A DNA stretch of 64,000 nt from Ascaris suum (taxonomy: Eukaryota > Nematoda > Chromadorea > Rhabditida > Ascarididae). A program made the translations under genes and the position numbers. Below the pieces are notes generated by a model, which was not told the DNA's origin, ran no database searches, and was given only the letters and a program-made list of their open reading frames with translations. Location: assembly GCA_013433145.1 (NCBI GenBank), contig CM024168.1, positions 18,739,868-18,803,867 on the forward strand. The letters run 5' to 3'. This document shows positions 49,571 through 61,500 of the stretch, piece after piece. Numbering within the stretch: position 1 is the stretch's first letter; each line of letters begins with the position of its first letter.

Positions 49571-52220
49571 AAGGCGCCAGACGCCCATAGCTTTGTTCCA
49601 CTTAGCGCCTTTCGTGATACATTCCCAGTGCCTATCAGCACAGAAACCGACTAGAACCTACTAGCCTAACTAGCATTCCTTGGCCAGAAATTTTGCGTAA
49701 CTCAGGTTACCAAAAATTCTTTTAGGGAGGTCGAACTGTAGAGCATTATAGTTCCTTCATGTACTCGATATCGATTTCGCTTTAAATTCGCTTTTTCTAA
49801 AGAAGCCATTTCGGCAACAATTGCTGCGCAAGAGAGAAACGAGCAACGTCCCGGTAATTCGGAACCAGAATTCCTCCATCGATAATCCGTCGCACTTTGA
49901 AGGATTCTACAGCTGTGACCCGTGGTAGGTAAAACATGGCTGGATCATCTTCCAGTGACACTGGCTTTTTCCCGCATGTTCGTAGCTCCTCACGCTAATA
50001 TCCATGTGTGTTCAACATTTTTTATTTAAAATTTTTGCAGTTTTTATGCGCTGCGATTTCTGGACAATTTCCCTTGTACCGTCCTTACCATGGGCAGTAC
50101 TGCTGCATGCCTGTGGTTGCAACATTTGCAGTTGCCGATTGCCGAATGATGTTATATGTGCTTTTCGCTGTTCCAGGCATCCTCGCTATCTTTCTCCAGT
50201 ATGTTAATTAGAGTAGGACGTAATAAATGCATTTTATCGCTAAAAATGTAAGTTCAGGCGCTGTTCTCGATTATGGCTGATGTGTGCGGTAATGTGGTTT
50301 CCGTGGTGATGGACACGGATAAATATAGGTATCCGATTGGTGAGTGCGTTTGATTGCTCGTCGTCAGATGTTTATTGTTTGCTTGTTTTGATGATGGATG
50401 TTTAATTAGGAAACATTTGTGCGGAATAGGATACTACAGAAGTATGATTGATGTGATTCAAAAATCACTCAGTGGTATCTGCGTAAACATTCGCAACTGC
50501 TCCTATCGCGTTATGCATGAATTTTACTGGACGCGCAGATGGCAACGTGATGTAATTGTTAAGTTGGAAGTATTGATGTCACATTCGGGAATCTTGGTCG
50601 TAGTTGGTGGAAGGGACCAGGATGCTCCATCTATAAGGTTTCAACGATAGGGACATCGTCCTGTGTACGTTTTGATTGAGGATTAGGGGTTGGAATACTT
50701 CCTCTTCCATCTCTCTTGATTTCTCTGCTACGTTAATTTCTGGTATTTTGTCTCTTGCGTTTACTCTTTCTTCGCAACTTTATGATTAAATGGTACTTTG
50801 GGTTAACTGTCCTGAAAAGTCAATTTGCGAACCCGGAACTGTTGTAATCAAGGTAGTGGACGAGTGACTTTCTCCTCTTCGGCTTCATATTTCCGTGCTG
50901 TTACTCCGGTTCCATGAAAATGAAGACATAGAAGTTCTCGGAGAGGATTCAAATTGATCCTTATCTCGGGTAATCTAAATGTTCGCTATGCGGTACTGCT
51001 CGAGGTCCATATTTTTGCCGTGAGAAAAGTTGTTTCAAATACTATGTCTTCAGTGCTGGCAGCTTTGCACCTCGATTCATTTTACGCTTAATGTTTGCAA
51101 TGGAGAGGTCTGTGTTTTTGTTGCGACAGTGGTGAGGCAGACCACTTACGGTTTGCAAGGCGCAGCAACTTACGCCTTAAAGTTTTGCACTCAGTTACCA
51201 AACGTGGGTTTGTATGCGAATAATGTATGGGCAACAGAAAACCGCTTTATTTGGAAGTTGCATTTGGTTTTGATCGTTCGCCGAAGGAGGAATTCCAAAA
51301 ATAGTGATCGAAGAAATCTTAGGTAAGTTGTGGCTGACAGAACTTGAGTTGGATAACTGCCTTGTGTGAAAATGTCCTCGTCAACGAAAGTAGTTCATTA
51401 TGATGAAAGCACTTATGAAGCTGTGCTTAGCTTCACTGTTCGTACCTTTCAATATTGTATGAGTAACGATTGAGCTGTTATCGATCACTTCCCGTCTAAC
51501 TTCTTCAAACTCTGCTGCATTTAAGTCAGTGTGAGGTTATAGGACGGAGAATGTAAATTGTTTTGCAAGTGTAAAAAATACGGCAGTCGAAGAAAGCAGA
51601 GTACACAGCATGAATGTTGCAGGTTTGTCATGATAGTGCGGAACCGTACGGCGTGCATAGAGCACTGATGCGTAAATCGTGTCGCTTATTTCGTTTTGAG
51701 GTTATGGATGAGGATCGTCACGGTTCGTTCGTGATCGGCTACCCTACCGTTGCTGCTCAGAACGGTGGCTTTCTTATCTACCATTGCGGGTGAGTTGCTT
51801 TCCAATAAGCATTGCGATCACTTTCGATGCAGGAGATGATATAATGTCATCCTTTTGTGCACGACTTGCACGATTTTTCTGGATTTTTTAAAGCTGTTTC
51901 GCTGACTTGAGCATATGAAACTATGAAGCGCTCTTTGAAAGTCGTTGTCAATTTGCCCATTGAAGTACATATTTCTAAAAACTTTTTTGAATTGTGATAA
52001 GAGCTAAATTATAAGCGCTTCTTTGATTTTGAAGTTCTCTTCGACCTTTAATTATGATCTTCTCTGTGGTTGTTTCCTGCTTGTTTTTATCGATAGGTCA
52101 CACCTGGGAACTATTTTCAGGAAGTTGCATATATCAACACGCCAACGACGTTCAGGCAGACGGGGAGATAGGGCTCACTATACTATAGTGCTTATGTTTG
52201 CGGCTAATCGTGGTGGCTAG

Positions 52221-52599
52221 CATGTCCTATATATGGCTTTACTGTGCTTGAGACTAGCACTGAAGTGTATACATTTTTAGTACGTATATGCTTTCATGAG
52301 AATTGTATCATAAACATGGTAACGTTAGGGGAATTGCATCATTTGGTTTGAAAAACGTAGATGCGACCGTAGTATAATGGAGGTGTGTTCAGAGGTGTTC
52401 ACCAAGGCAATGAGAAATACGCCTCTGCACAAATTTAGACAGTCGCCACACGCACACGAACGACGGTGAGCTTTCGAGCACAAAATATACTCGTAGGCGG
52501 TTGTGTTGTATAGTGTTGTCATAATTTACTGGCATTCACTATGTCAGAGGTAGGAATGTCTTAACGCAACCAAGTGAATTACATTTCGTTAGCTGGACG
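52221..52599. other. Subtelomeric junction segment
   Basis: Unique sequence between the last CPEB exon and the telomere. No subtelomeric satellite or degenerate telomere zone is present; the junction reads agctggacg then ttaggc. Confidence 0.8.
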
Positions 52600-55500
52600 T
52601 TAGGCTTAGGCTTAAGCTTAGGCTTAGGCTTAGGCTTAGGCTTAGGCTTAGGCTTAGGCTTAGGCTTAGGCTTAGGCTTAGGCTTAGGCTTAGGCTTAGG
52701 CTTAGGCTTAGGCTTAGGCTTAGGCTTAGGCTTAGGCTTAGGCTTAGGCTTAGGCTTAGGCTTAGGCTTAGGCTTAGGCTTAGGCTTAGGCTTAGGCTTA
52801 GGCTTAGGCTTAGGCTTAGGCTTAGGCTTAGGCTTAGGCTTAGGCTTAGGCTTAGGCTTAGGCTTAGGCTTAGGCTTAGGCTTAGGCTTAGGCTTAGGCT
52901 TAGGCTTAGGCTTAGGCTTAGGCTTAGGCTTAGGCTTAGGCTTAGGCTTAGGCTTAGGCTTAGGCTTAGGCTTAGGCTTAGGCTTAGGCTTAGGCTTAGG
53001 CTTAGGCTTAGGCTTAGGCTTAGGCTTAGGCTTAGGCTTAGGCTTAGGCTTAGGCTTAGGCTTAGGCTTAGGCTTAGGCTTAGGCTTAGGCTTAGGCTTA
53101 GGCTTAGGCTTAGGCTTAGGCTTAGGCTTAGGCTTAGGCTTAGGCTTAGGCTTAGGCTTAGGCTTAGGCTTAGGCTTAGGCTTAGGCTTAGGCTTAGGCT
53201 TAGGCTTAGGCTTAGGCTTAGGCTTAGGCTTAGGCTTAGGCTTAGGCTTAGGCTTAGGCTTAGGCTTAGGCTTAGGCTTAGGCTTAGGCTTAGGCTTAGG
53301 CTTAGGCTTAGGCTTAGGCTTAGGCTTAGGCTTAGGCTTAGGCTTAGGCTTAGGCTTAGGCTTAGGCTTAGGCTTAGGCTTAGGCTTAGGCTTAGGCTTA
53401 GGCTTAGGCTTAGGCTTAGGCTTAGGCTTAGGCTTAGGCTTAGGCTTAGGCTTAGGCTTAGGCTTAGGCTTAGGCTTAGGCTTAGGCTTAGGCTTAGGCT
53501 TAGGCTTAGGCTTAGGCTTAGGCTTAGGCTTAGGCTTAGGCTTAGGCTTAGGCTTAGGCTTAGGCTTAGGCTTAGGCTTAGGCTTAGGCTTAGGCTTAGG
53601 CTTAGGCTTAGGCTTAGGCTTAGGCTTAGGCTTAGGCTTAGGCTTAGGCTTAGGCTTAGGCTTAGGCTTAGGCTTAGGCTTAGGCTTAGGCTTAGGCTTA
53701 GGCTTAGGCTTAGGCTTAGGCTTAGGCTTAGGCTTAGGCTTAGGCTTAGGCTTAGGCTTAGGCTTAGGCTTAGGCTTAGGCTTAGGCTTAGGCTTAGGCT
53801 TAGGCTTAGGCTTAGGCTTAGGCTTAGGCTTAGGCTTAGGCTTAGGCTTAGGCTTAGGCTTAGGCTTAGGCTTAGGCTTAGGCTTAGGCTTAGGCTTAGG
53901 CTTAGGCTTAGGCTTAGGCTTAGGCTTAGGCTTAGGCTTAGGCTTAGGCTTAGGCTTAGGCTTAGGCTTAGGCTTAGGCTTAGGCTTAGGCTTAGGCTTA
54001 GGCTTAGGCTTAGGCTTAGGCTTAGGCTTAGGCTTAGGCTTAGGCTTAGGCTTAGGCTTAGGCTTAGGCTTAGGCTTAGGCTTAGGCTTAGGCTTAGGCT
54101 TAGGCTTAGGCTTAGGCTTAGGCTTAGGCTTAGGCTTAGGCTTAGGCTTAGGCTTAGGCTTAGGCTTAGGCTTAGGCTTAGGCTTAGGCTTAGGCTTAGG
54201 CTTAGGCTTAGGCTTAGGCTTAGGCTTAGGCTTAGGCTTAGGCTTAGGCTTAGGCTTAGGCTTAGGCTTAGGCTTAGGCTTAGGCTTAGGCTTAGGCTTA
54301 GGCTTAGGCTTAGGCTTAGGCTTAGGCTTAGGCTTAGGCTTAGGCTTAGGCTTAGGCTTAGGCTTAGGCTTAGGCTTAGGCTTAGGCTTAGGCTTAGGCT
54401 TAGGCTTAGGCTTAGGCTTAGGCTTAGGCTTAGGCTTAGGCTTAGGCTTAGGCTTAGGCTTAGGCTTAGGCTTAGGCTTAGGCTTAGGCTTAGGCTTAGG
54501 CTTAGGCTTAGGCTTAGGCTTAGGCTTAGGCTTAGGCTTAGGCTTAGGCTTAGGCTTAGGCTTAGGCTTAGGCTTAGGCTTAGGCTTAGGCTTAGGCTTA
54601 GGCTTAGGCTTAGGCTTAGGCTTAGGCTTAGGCTTAGGCTTAGGCTTAGGCTTAGGCTTAGGCTTAGGCTTAGGCTTAGGCTTAGGCTTAGGCTTAGGCT
54701 TAGGCTTAGGCTTAGGCTTAGGCTTAGGCTTAGGCTTAGGCTTAGGCTTAGGCTTAGGCTTAGGCTTAGGCTTAGGCTTAGGCTTAGGCTTAGGCTTAGG
54801 CTTAGGCTTAGGCTTAGGCTTAGGCTTAGGCTTAGGCTTAGGCTTAGGCTTAGGCTTAGGCTTAGGCTTAGGCTTAGGCTTAGGCTTAGGCTTAGGCTTA
54901 GGCTTAGGCTTAGGCTTAGGCTTAGGCTTAGGCTTAGGCTTAGGCTTAGGCTTAGGCTTAGGCTTAGGCTTAGGCTTAGGCTTAGGCTTAGGCTTAGGCT
55001 TAGGCTTAGGCTTAGGCTTAGGCTTAGGCTTAGGCTTAGGCTTAGGCTTAGGCTTAGGCTTAGGCTTAGGCTTAGGCTTAGGCTTAGGCTTAGGCTTAGG
55101 CTTAGGCTTAGGCTTAGGCTTAGGCTTAGGCTTAGGCTTAGGCTTAGGCTTAGGCTTAGGCTTAGGCTTAGGCTTAGGCTTAGGCTTAGGCTTAGGCTTA
55201 GGCTTAGGCTTAGGCTTAGGCTTAGGCTTAGGCTTAGGCTTAGGCTTAGGCTTAGGCTTAGGCTTAGGCTTAGGCTTAGGCTTAGGCTTAGGCTTAGGCT
55301 TAGGCTTAGGCTTAGGCTTAGGCTTAGGCTTAGGCTTAGGCTTAGGCTTAGGCTTAGGCTTAGGCTTAGGCTTAGGCTTAGGCTTAGGCTTAGGCTTAGG
55401 CTTAGGCTTAGGCTTAGGCTTAGGCTTAGGCTTAGGCTTAGGCTTAGGCTTAGGCTTAGGCTTAGGCTTAGGCTTAGGCTTAGGCTTAGGCTTAGGCTTA

Positions 55501-58500
55501 GGCTTAGGCTTAGGCTTAGGCTTAGGCTTAGGCTTAGGCTTAGGCTTAGGCTTAGGCTTAGGCTTAGGCTTAGGCTTAGGCTTAGGCTTAGGCTTAGGCT
55601 TAGGCTTAGGCTTAGGCTTAGGCTTAGGCTTAGGCTTAGGCTTAGGCTTAGGCTTAGGCTTAGGCTTAGGCTTAGGCTTAGGCTTAGGCTTAGGCTTAGG
55701 CTTAGGCTTAGGCTTAGGCTTAGGCTTAGGCTTAGGCTTAGGCTTAGGCTTAGGCTTAGGCTTAGGCTTAGGCTTAGGCTTAGGCTTAGGCTTAGGCTTA
55801 GGCTTAGGCTTAGGCTTAGGCTTAGGCTTAGGCTTAGGCTTAGGCTTAGGCTTAGGCTTAGGCTTAGGCTTAGGCTTAGGCTTAGGCTTAGGCTTAGGCT
55901 TAGGCTTAGGCTTAGGCTTAGGCTTAGGCTTAGGCTTAGGCTTAGGCTTAGGCTTAGGCTTAGGCTTAGGCTTAGGCTTAGGCTTAGGCTTAGGCTTAGG
56001 CTTAGGCTTAGGCTTAGGCTTAGGCTTAGGCTTAGGCTTAGGCTTAGGCTTAGGCTTAGGCTTAGGCTTAGGCTTAGGCTTAGGCTTAGGCTTAGGCTTA
56101 GGCTTAGGCTTAGGCTTAGGCTTAGGCTTAGGCTTAGGCTTAGGCTTAGGCTTAGGCTTAGGCTTAGGCTTAGGCTTAGGCTTAGGCTTAGGCTTAGGCT
56201 TAGGCTTAGGCTTAGGCTTAGGCTTAGGCTTAGGCTTAGGCTTAGGCTTAGGCTTAGGCTTAGGCTTAGGCTTAGGCTTAGGCTTAGGCTTAGGCTTAGG
56301 CTTAGGCTTAGGCTTAGGCTTAGGCTTAGGCTTAGGCTTAGGCTTAGGCTTAGGCTTAGGCTTAGGCTTAGGCTTAGGCTTAGGCTTAGGCTTAGGCTTA
56401 GGCTTAGGCTTAGGCTTAGGCTTAGGCTTAGGCTTAGGCTTAGGCTTAGGCTTAGGCTTAGGCTTAGGCTTAGGCTTAGGCTTAGGCTTAGGCTTAGGCT
56501 TAGGCTTAGGCTTAGGCTTAGGCTTAGGGCTTAGGCTTAGGCTTAGGCTTAGGCTTAGGCTTAGGCTTAGGCTTAGGCTTAGGCTTAGGCTTAGGCTTAG
56601 GCTTAGGCTTAGGCTTAGGCTTAGGCTTAGGCTTAGGCTTAGGCTTAGGCTTAGGCTTAGGCTTAGGCTTAGGCTTAGGCTTAGGCTTAGGCTTAGGCTT
56701 AGGCTTAGGCTTAGGCTTAGGCTTAGGCTTAGGCTTAGGCTTAGGCTTAGGCTTAGGCTTAGGCTTAGGCTTAGGCTTAGGCTTAGGCTTAGGCTTAGGC
56801 TTAGGCTTAGGCTTAGGCTTAGGCTTAGGCTTAGGCTTAGGCTTAGGCTTAGGCTTAGGCTTAGGCTTAGGCTTAGGCTTAGGCTTAGGCTTAGGCTTAG
56901 GCTTAGGCTTAGGCTTAGGCTTAGGCTTAGGCTTAGGCTTAGGCTTAGGCTTAGGCTTAGGCTTAGGCTTAGGCTTAGGCTTAGGCTTAGGCTTAGGCTT
57001 AGGCTTAGGCTTAGGCTTAGGCTTAGGCTTAGGCTTAGGCTTAGGCTTAGGCTTAGGCTTAGGCTTAGGCTTAGGCTTAGGCTTAGGCTTAGGCTTAGGC
57101 TTAGGCTTAGGCTTAGGCTTAGGCTTAGGCTTAGGCTTAGGCTTAGGCTTAGGCTTAGGCTTAGGCTTAGGCTTAGGCTTAGGCTTAGGCTTAGGCTTAG
57201 GCTTAGGCTTAGGCTTAGGCTTAGGCTTAGGCTTAGGCTTAGGCTTAGGCTTAGGCTTAGGCTTAGGCTTAGGCTTAGGCTTAGGCTTAGGCTTAGGCTT
57301 AGGCTTAGGCTTAGGCTTAGGCTTAGGCTTAGGCTTAGGCTTAGGCTTAGGCTTAGGCTTAGGCTTAGGCTTAGGCTTAGGCTTAGGCTTAGGCTTAGGC
57401 TTAGGCTTAGGCTTAGGCTTAGGCTTAGGCTTAGGCTTAGGCTTAGGCTTAGGCTTAGGCTTAGGCTTAGGCTTAGGCTTAGGCTTAGGCTTAGGCTTAG
57501 GCTTAGGCTTAGGCTTAGGCTTAGGCTTAGGCTTAGGCTTAGGCTTAGGCTTAGGCTTAGGCTTAGGCTTAGGCTTAGGCTTAGGCTTAGGCTTAGGCTT
57601 AGGCTTAGGCTTAGGCTTAGGCTTAGGCTTAGGCTTAGGCTTAGGCTTAGGCTTAGGCTTAGGCTTAGGCTTAGGCTTAGGCTTAGGCTTAGGCTTAGGC
57701 TTAGGCTTAGGCTTAGGCTTAGGCTTAGGCTTAGGCTTAGGCTTAGGCTTAGGCTTAGGCTTAGGCTTAGGCTTAGGCTTAGGCTTAGGCTTAGGCTTAG
57801 GCTTAGGCTTAGGCTTAGGCTTAGGCTTAGGCTTAGGCTTAGGCTTAGGCTTAGGCTTAGGCTTAGGCTTAGGCTTAGGCTTAGGCTTAGGCTTAGGCTT
57901 AGGCTTAGGCTTAGGCTTAGGCTTAGGCTTAGGCTTAGGCTTAGGCTTAGGCTTAGGCTTAGGCTTAGGCTTAGGCTTAGGCTTAGGCTTAGGCTTAGGC
58001 TTAGGCTTAGGCTTAGGCTTAGGCTTAGGCTTAGGCTTAGGCTTAGGCTTAGGCTTAGGCTTAGGCTTAGGCTTAGGCTTAGGCTTAGGCTTAGGCTTAG
58101 GCTTAGGCTTAGGCTTAGGCTTAGGCTTAGGCTTAGGCTTAGGCTTAGGCTTAGGCTTAGGCTTAGGCTTAGGCTTAGGCTTAGGCTTAGGCTTAGGCTT
58201 AGGCTTAGGCTTAGGCTTAGGCTTAGGCTTAGGCTTAGGCTTAGGCTTAGGCTTAGGCTTAGGCTTAGGCTTAGGCTTAGGCTTAGGCTTAGGCTTAGGC
58301 TTAGGCTTAGGCTTAGGCTTAGGCTTAGGCTTAGGCTTAGGCTTAGGCTTAGGCTTAGGCTTAGGCTTAGGCTTAGGCTTAGGCTTAGGCTTAGGCTTAG
58401 GCTTAGGCTTAGGCTTAGGCTTAGGCTTAGGCTTAGGCTTAGGCTTAGGCTTAGGCTTAGGCTTAGGCTTAGGCTTAGGCTTAGGCTTAGGCTTAGGCTT

Positions 58501-61500
58501 AGGCTTAGGCTTAGGCTTAGGCTTAGGCTTAGGCTTAGGCTTAGGCTTAGGCTTAGGCTTAGGCTTAGGCTTAGGCTTAGGCTTAGGCTTAGGCTTAGGC
58601 TTAGGCTTAGGCTTAGGCTTAGGCTTAGGCTTAGGCTTAGGCTTAGGCTTAGGCTTAGGCTTAGGCTTAGGCTTAGGCTTAGGCTTAGGCTTAGGCTTAG
58701 GCTTAGGCTTAGGCTTAGGCTTAGGCTTAGGCTTAGGCTTAGGCTTAGGCTTAGGCTTAGGCTTAGGCTTAGGCTTAGGCTTAGGCTTAGGCTTAGGCTT
58801 AGGCTTAGGCTTAGGCTTAGGCTTAGGCTTAGGCTTAGGCTTAGGCTTAGGCTTAGGCTTAGGCTTAGGCTTAGGCTTAGGCTTAGGCTTAGGCTTAGGC
58901 TTAGGCTTAGGCTTAGGCTTAGGCTTAGGCTTAGGCTTAGGCTTAGGCTTAGGCTTAGGCTTAGGCTTAGGCTTAGGCTTAGGCTTAGGCTTAGGCTTAG
59001 GCTTAGGCTTAGGCTTAGGCTTAGGCTTAGGCTTAGGCTTAGGCTTAGGCTTAGGCTTAGGCTTAGGCTTAGGCTTAGGCTTAGGCTTAGGCTTAGGCTT
59101 AGGCTTAGGCTTAGGCTTAGGCTTAGGCTTAGGCTTAGGCTTAGGCTTAGGCTTAGGCTTAGGCTTAGGCTTAGGCTTAGGCTTAGGCTTAGGCTTAGGC
59201 TTAGGCTTAGGCTTAGGCTTAGGCTTAGGCTTAGGCTTAGGCTTAGGCTTAGGCTTAGGCTTAGGCTTAGGCTTAGGCTTAGGCTTAGGCTTAGGCTTAG
59301 GCTTAGGCTTAGGCTTAGGCTTAGGCTTAGGCTTAGGCTTAGGCTTAGGCTTAGGCTTAGGCTTAGGCTTAGGCTTAGGCTTAGGCTTAGGCTTAGGCTT
59401 AGGCTTAGGCTTAGGCTTAGGCTTAGGCTTAGGCTTAGGCTTAGGCTTAGGCTTAGGCTTAGGCTTAGGCTTAGGCTTAGGCTTAGGCTTAGGCTTAGGC
59501 TTAGGCTTAGGCTTAGGCTTAGGCTTAGGCTTAGGCTTAGGCTTAGGCTTAGGCTTAGGCTTAGGCTTAGGCTTAGGCTTAGGCTTAGGCTTAGGCTTAG
59601 GCTTAGGCTTAGGCTTAGGCTTAGGCTTAGGCTTAGGCTTAGGCTTAGGCTTAGGCTTAGGCTTAGGCTTAGGCTTAGGCTTAGGCTTAGGCTTAGGCTT
59701 AGGCTTAGGCTTAGGCTTAGGCTTAGGCTTAGGCTTAGGCTTAGGCTTAGGCTTAGGCTTAGGCTTAGGCTTAGGCTTAGGCTTAGGCTTAGGCTTAGGC
59801 TTAGGCTTAGGCTTAGGCTTAGGCTTAGGCTTAGGCTTAGGCTTAGGCTTAGGCTTAGGCTTAGGCTTAGGCTTAGGCTTAGGCTTAGGCTTAGGCTTAG
59901 GCTTAGGCTTAGGCTTAGGCTTAGGCTTAGGCTTAGGCTTAGGCTTAGGCTTAGGCTTAGGCTTAGGCTTAGGCTTAGGCTTAGGCTTAGGCTTAGGCTT
60001 AGGCTTAGGCTTAGGCTTAGGCTTAGGCTTAGGCTTAGGCTTAGGCTTAGGCTTAGGCTTAGGCTTAGGCTTAGGCTTAGGCTTAGGCTTAGGCTTAGGC
60101 TTAGGCTTAGGCTTAGGCTTAGGCTTAGGCTTAGGCTTAGGCTTAGGCTTAGGCTTAGGCTTAGGCTTAGGCTTAGGCTTAGGCTTAGGCTTAGGCTTAG
60201 GCTTAGGCTTAGGCTTAGGCTTAGGCTTAGGCTTAGGCTTAGGCTTAGGCTTAGGCTTAGGCTTAGGCTTAGGCTTAGGCTTAGGCTTAGGCTTAGGCTT
60301 AGGCTTAGGCTTAGGCTTAGGCTTAGGCTTAGGCTTAGGCTTAGGCTTAGGCTTAGGCTTAGGCTTAGGCTTAGGCTTAGGCTTAGGCTTAGGCTTAGGC
60401 TTAGGCTTAGGCTTAGGCTTAGGCTTAGGCTTAGGCTTAGGCTTAGGCTTAGGCTTAGGCTTAGGCTTAGGCTTAGGCTTAGGCTTAGGCTTAGGCTTAG
60501 GCTTAGGCTTAGGCTTAGGCTTAGGCTTAGGCTTAGGCTTAGGCTTAGGCTTAGGCTTAGGCTTAGGCTTAGGCTTAGGCTTAGGCTTAGGCTTAGGCTT
60601 AGGCTTAGGCTTAGGCTTAGGCTTAGGCTTAGGCTTAGGCTTAGGCTTAGGCTTAGGCTTAGGCTTAGGCTTAGGCTTAGGCTTAGGCTTAGGCTTAGGC
60701 TTAGGCTTAGGCTTAGGCTTAGGCTTAGGCTTAGGCTTAGGCTTAGGCTTAGGCTTAGGCTTAGGCTTAGGCTTAGGCTTAGGCTTAGGCTTAGGCTTAG
60801 GCTTAGGCTTAGGCTTAGGCTTAGGCTTAGGCTTAGGCTTAGGCTTAGGCTTAGGCTTAGGCTTAGGCTTAGGCTTAGGCTTAGGCTTAGGCTTAGGCTT
60901 AGGCTTAGGCTTAGGCTTAGGCTTAGGCTTAGGCTTAGGCTTAGGCTTAGGCTTAGGCTTAGGCTTAGGCTTAGGCTTAGGCTTAGGCTTAGGCTTAGGC
61001 TTAGGCTTAGGCTTAGGCTTAGGCTTAGGCTTAGGCTTAGGCTTAGGCTTAGGCTTAGGCTTAGGCTTAGGCTTAGGCTTAGGCTTAGGCTTAGGCTTAG
61101 GCTTAGGCTTAGGCTTAGGCTTAGGCTTAGGCTTAGGCTTAGGCTTAGGCTTAGGCTTAGGCTTAGGCTTAGGCTTAGGCTTAGGCTTAGGCTTAGGCTT
61201 AGGCTTAGGCTTAGGCTTAGGCTTAGGCTTAGGCTTAGGCTTAGGCTTAGGCTTAGGCTTAGGCTTAGGCTTAGGCTTAGGCTTAGGCTTAGGCTTAGGC
61301 TTAGGCTTAGGCTTAGGCTTAGGCTTAGGCTTAGGCTTAGGCTTAGGCTTAGGCTTAGGCTTAGGCTTAGGCTTAGGCTTAGGCTTAGGCTTAGGCTTAG
61401 GCTTAGGCTTAGGCTTAGGCTTAGGCTTAGGCTTAGGCTTAGGCTTAGGCTTAGGCTTAGGCTTAGGCTTAGGCTTAGGCTTAGGCTTAGGCTTAGGCTT

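Larger units (their letters stand above)
43668..52220 (+). pseudogene. CPEB (cytoplasmic polyadenylation element binding protein) gene, degenerate
   Basis: CPEBs bind U-rich elements in mRNA 3' UTRs through two RRMs and a C-terminal ZZ zinc domain and control poly(A) length and translation, mainly in the germ line. Candidate N-terminal exons: 43668-43740 (MDPVDMEWSPFRIQ, donor gtaagt) and 44406-44508 (acidic, DEEHYLDAFFSY). RRM1: about 45074-45250 (RPTAELEAALN) and 46543-46771 (FGRYGTCHVE, then VYILFEHEASAKKLMEE in another frame). RRM2: 48043-48156 (VQAIPW; IVFVGALHGMLTAK) and 50258-50339 (VVMDTDKYRYPI), then about 50410-50510 (YYRSMIDVIQKSLSG). ZZ: 50932-51062 (FSERIQIDPYL; CSLCGTARGPYFCREKSCFK; CLQCW). 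C-terminus: 51623-51789 (HRALMRKSC) joined in phase to 52097-52220 (TAG). Breaks: in-frame TAA at 48079 and 50971; frame changes near 46580, 50430 and 51044. The family is certain. Death of the gene is likely, unless the breaks are assembly errors. Confidence 0.85.
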
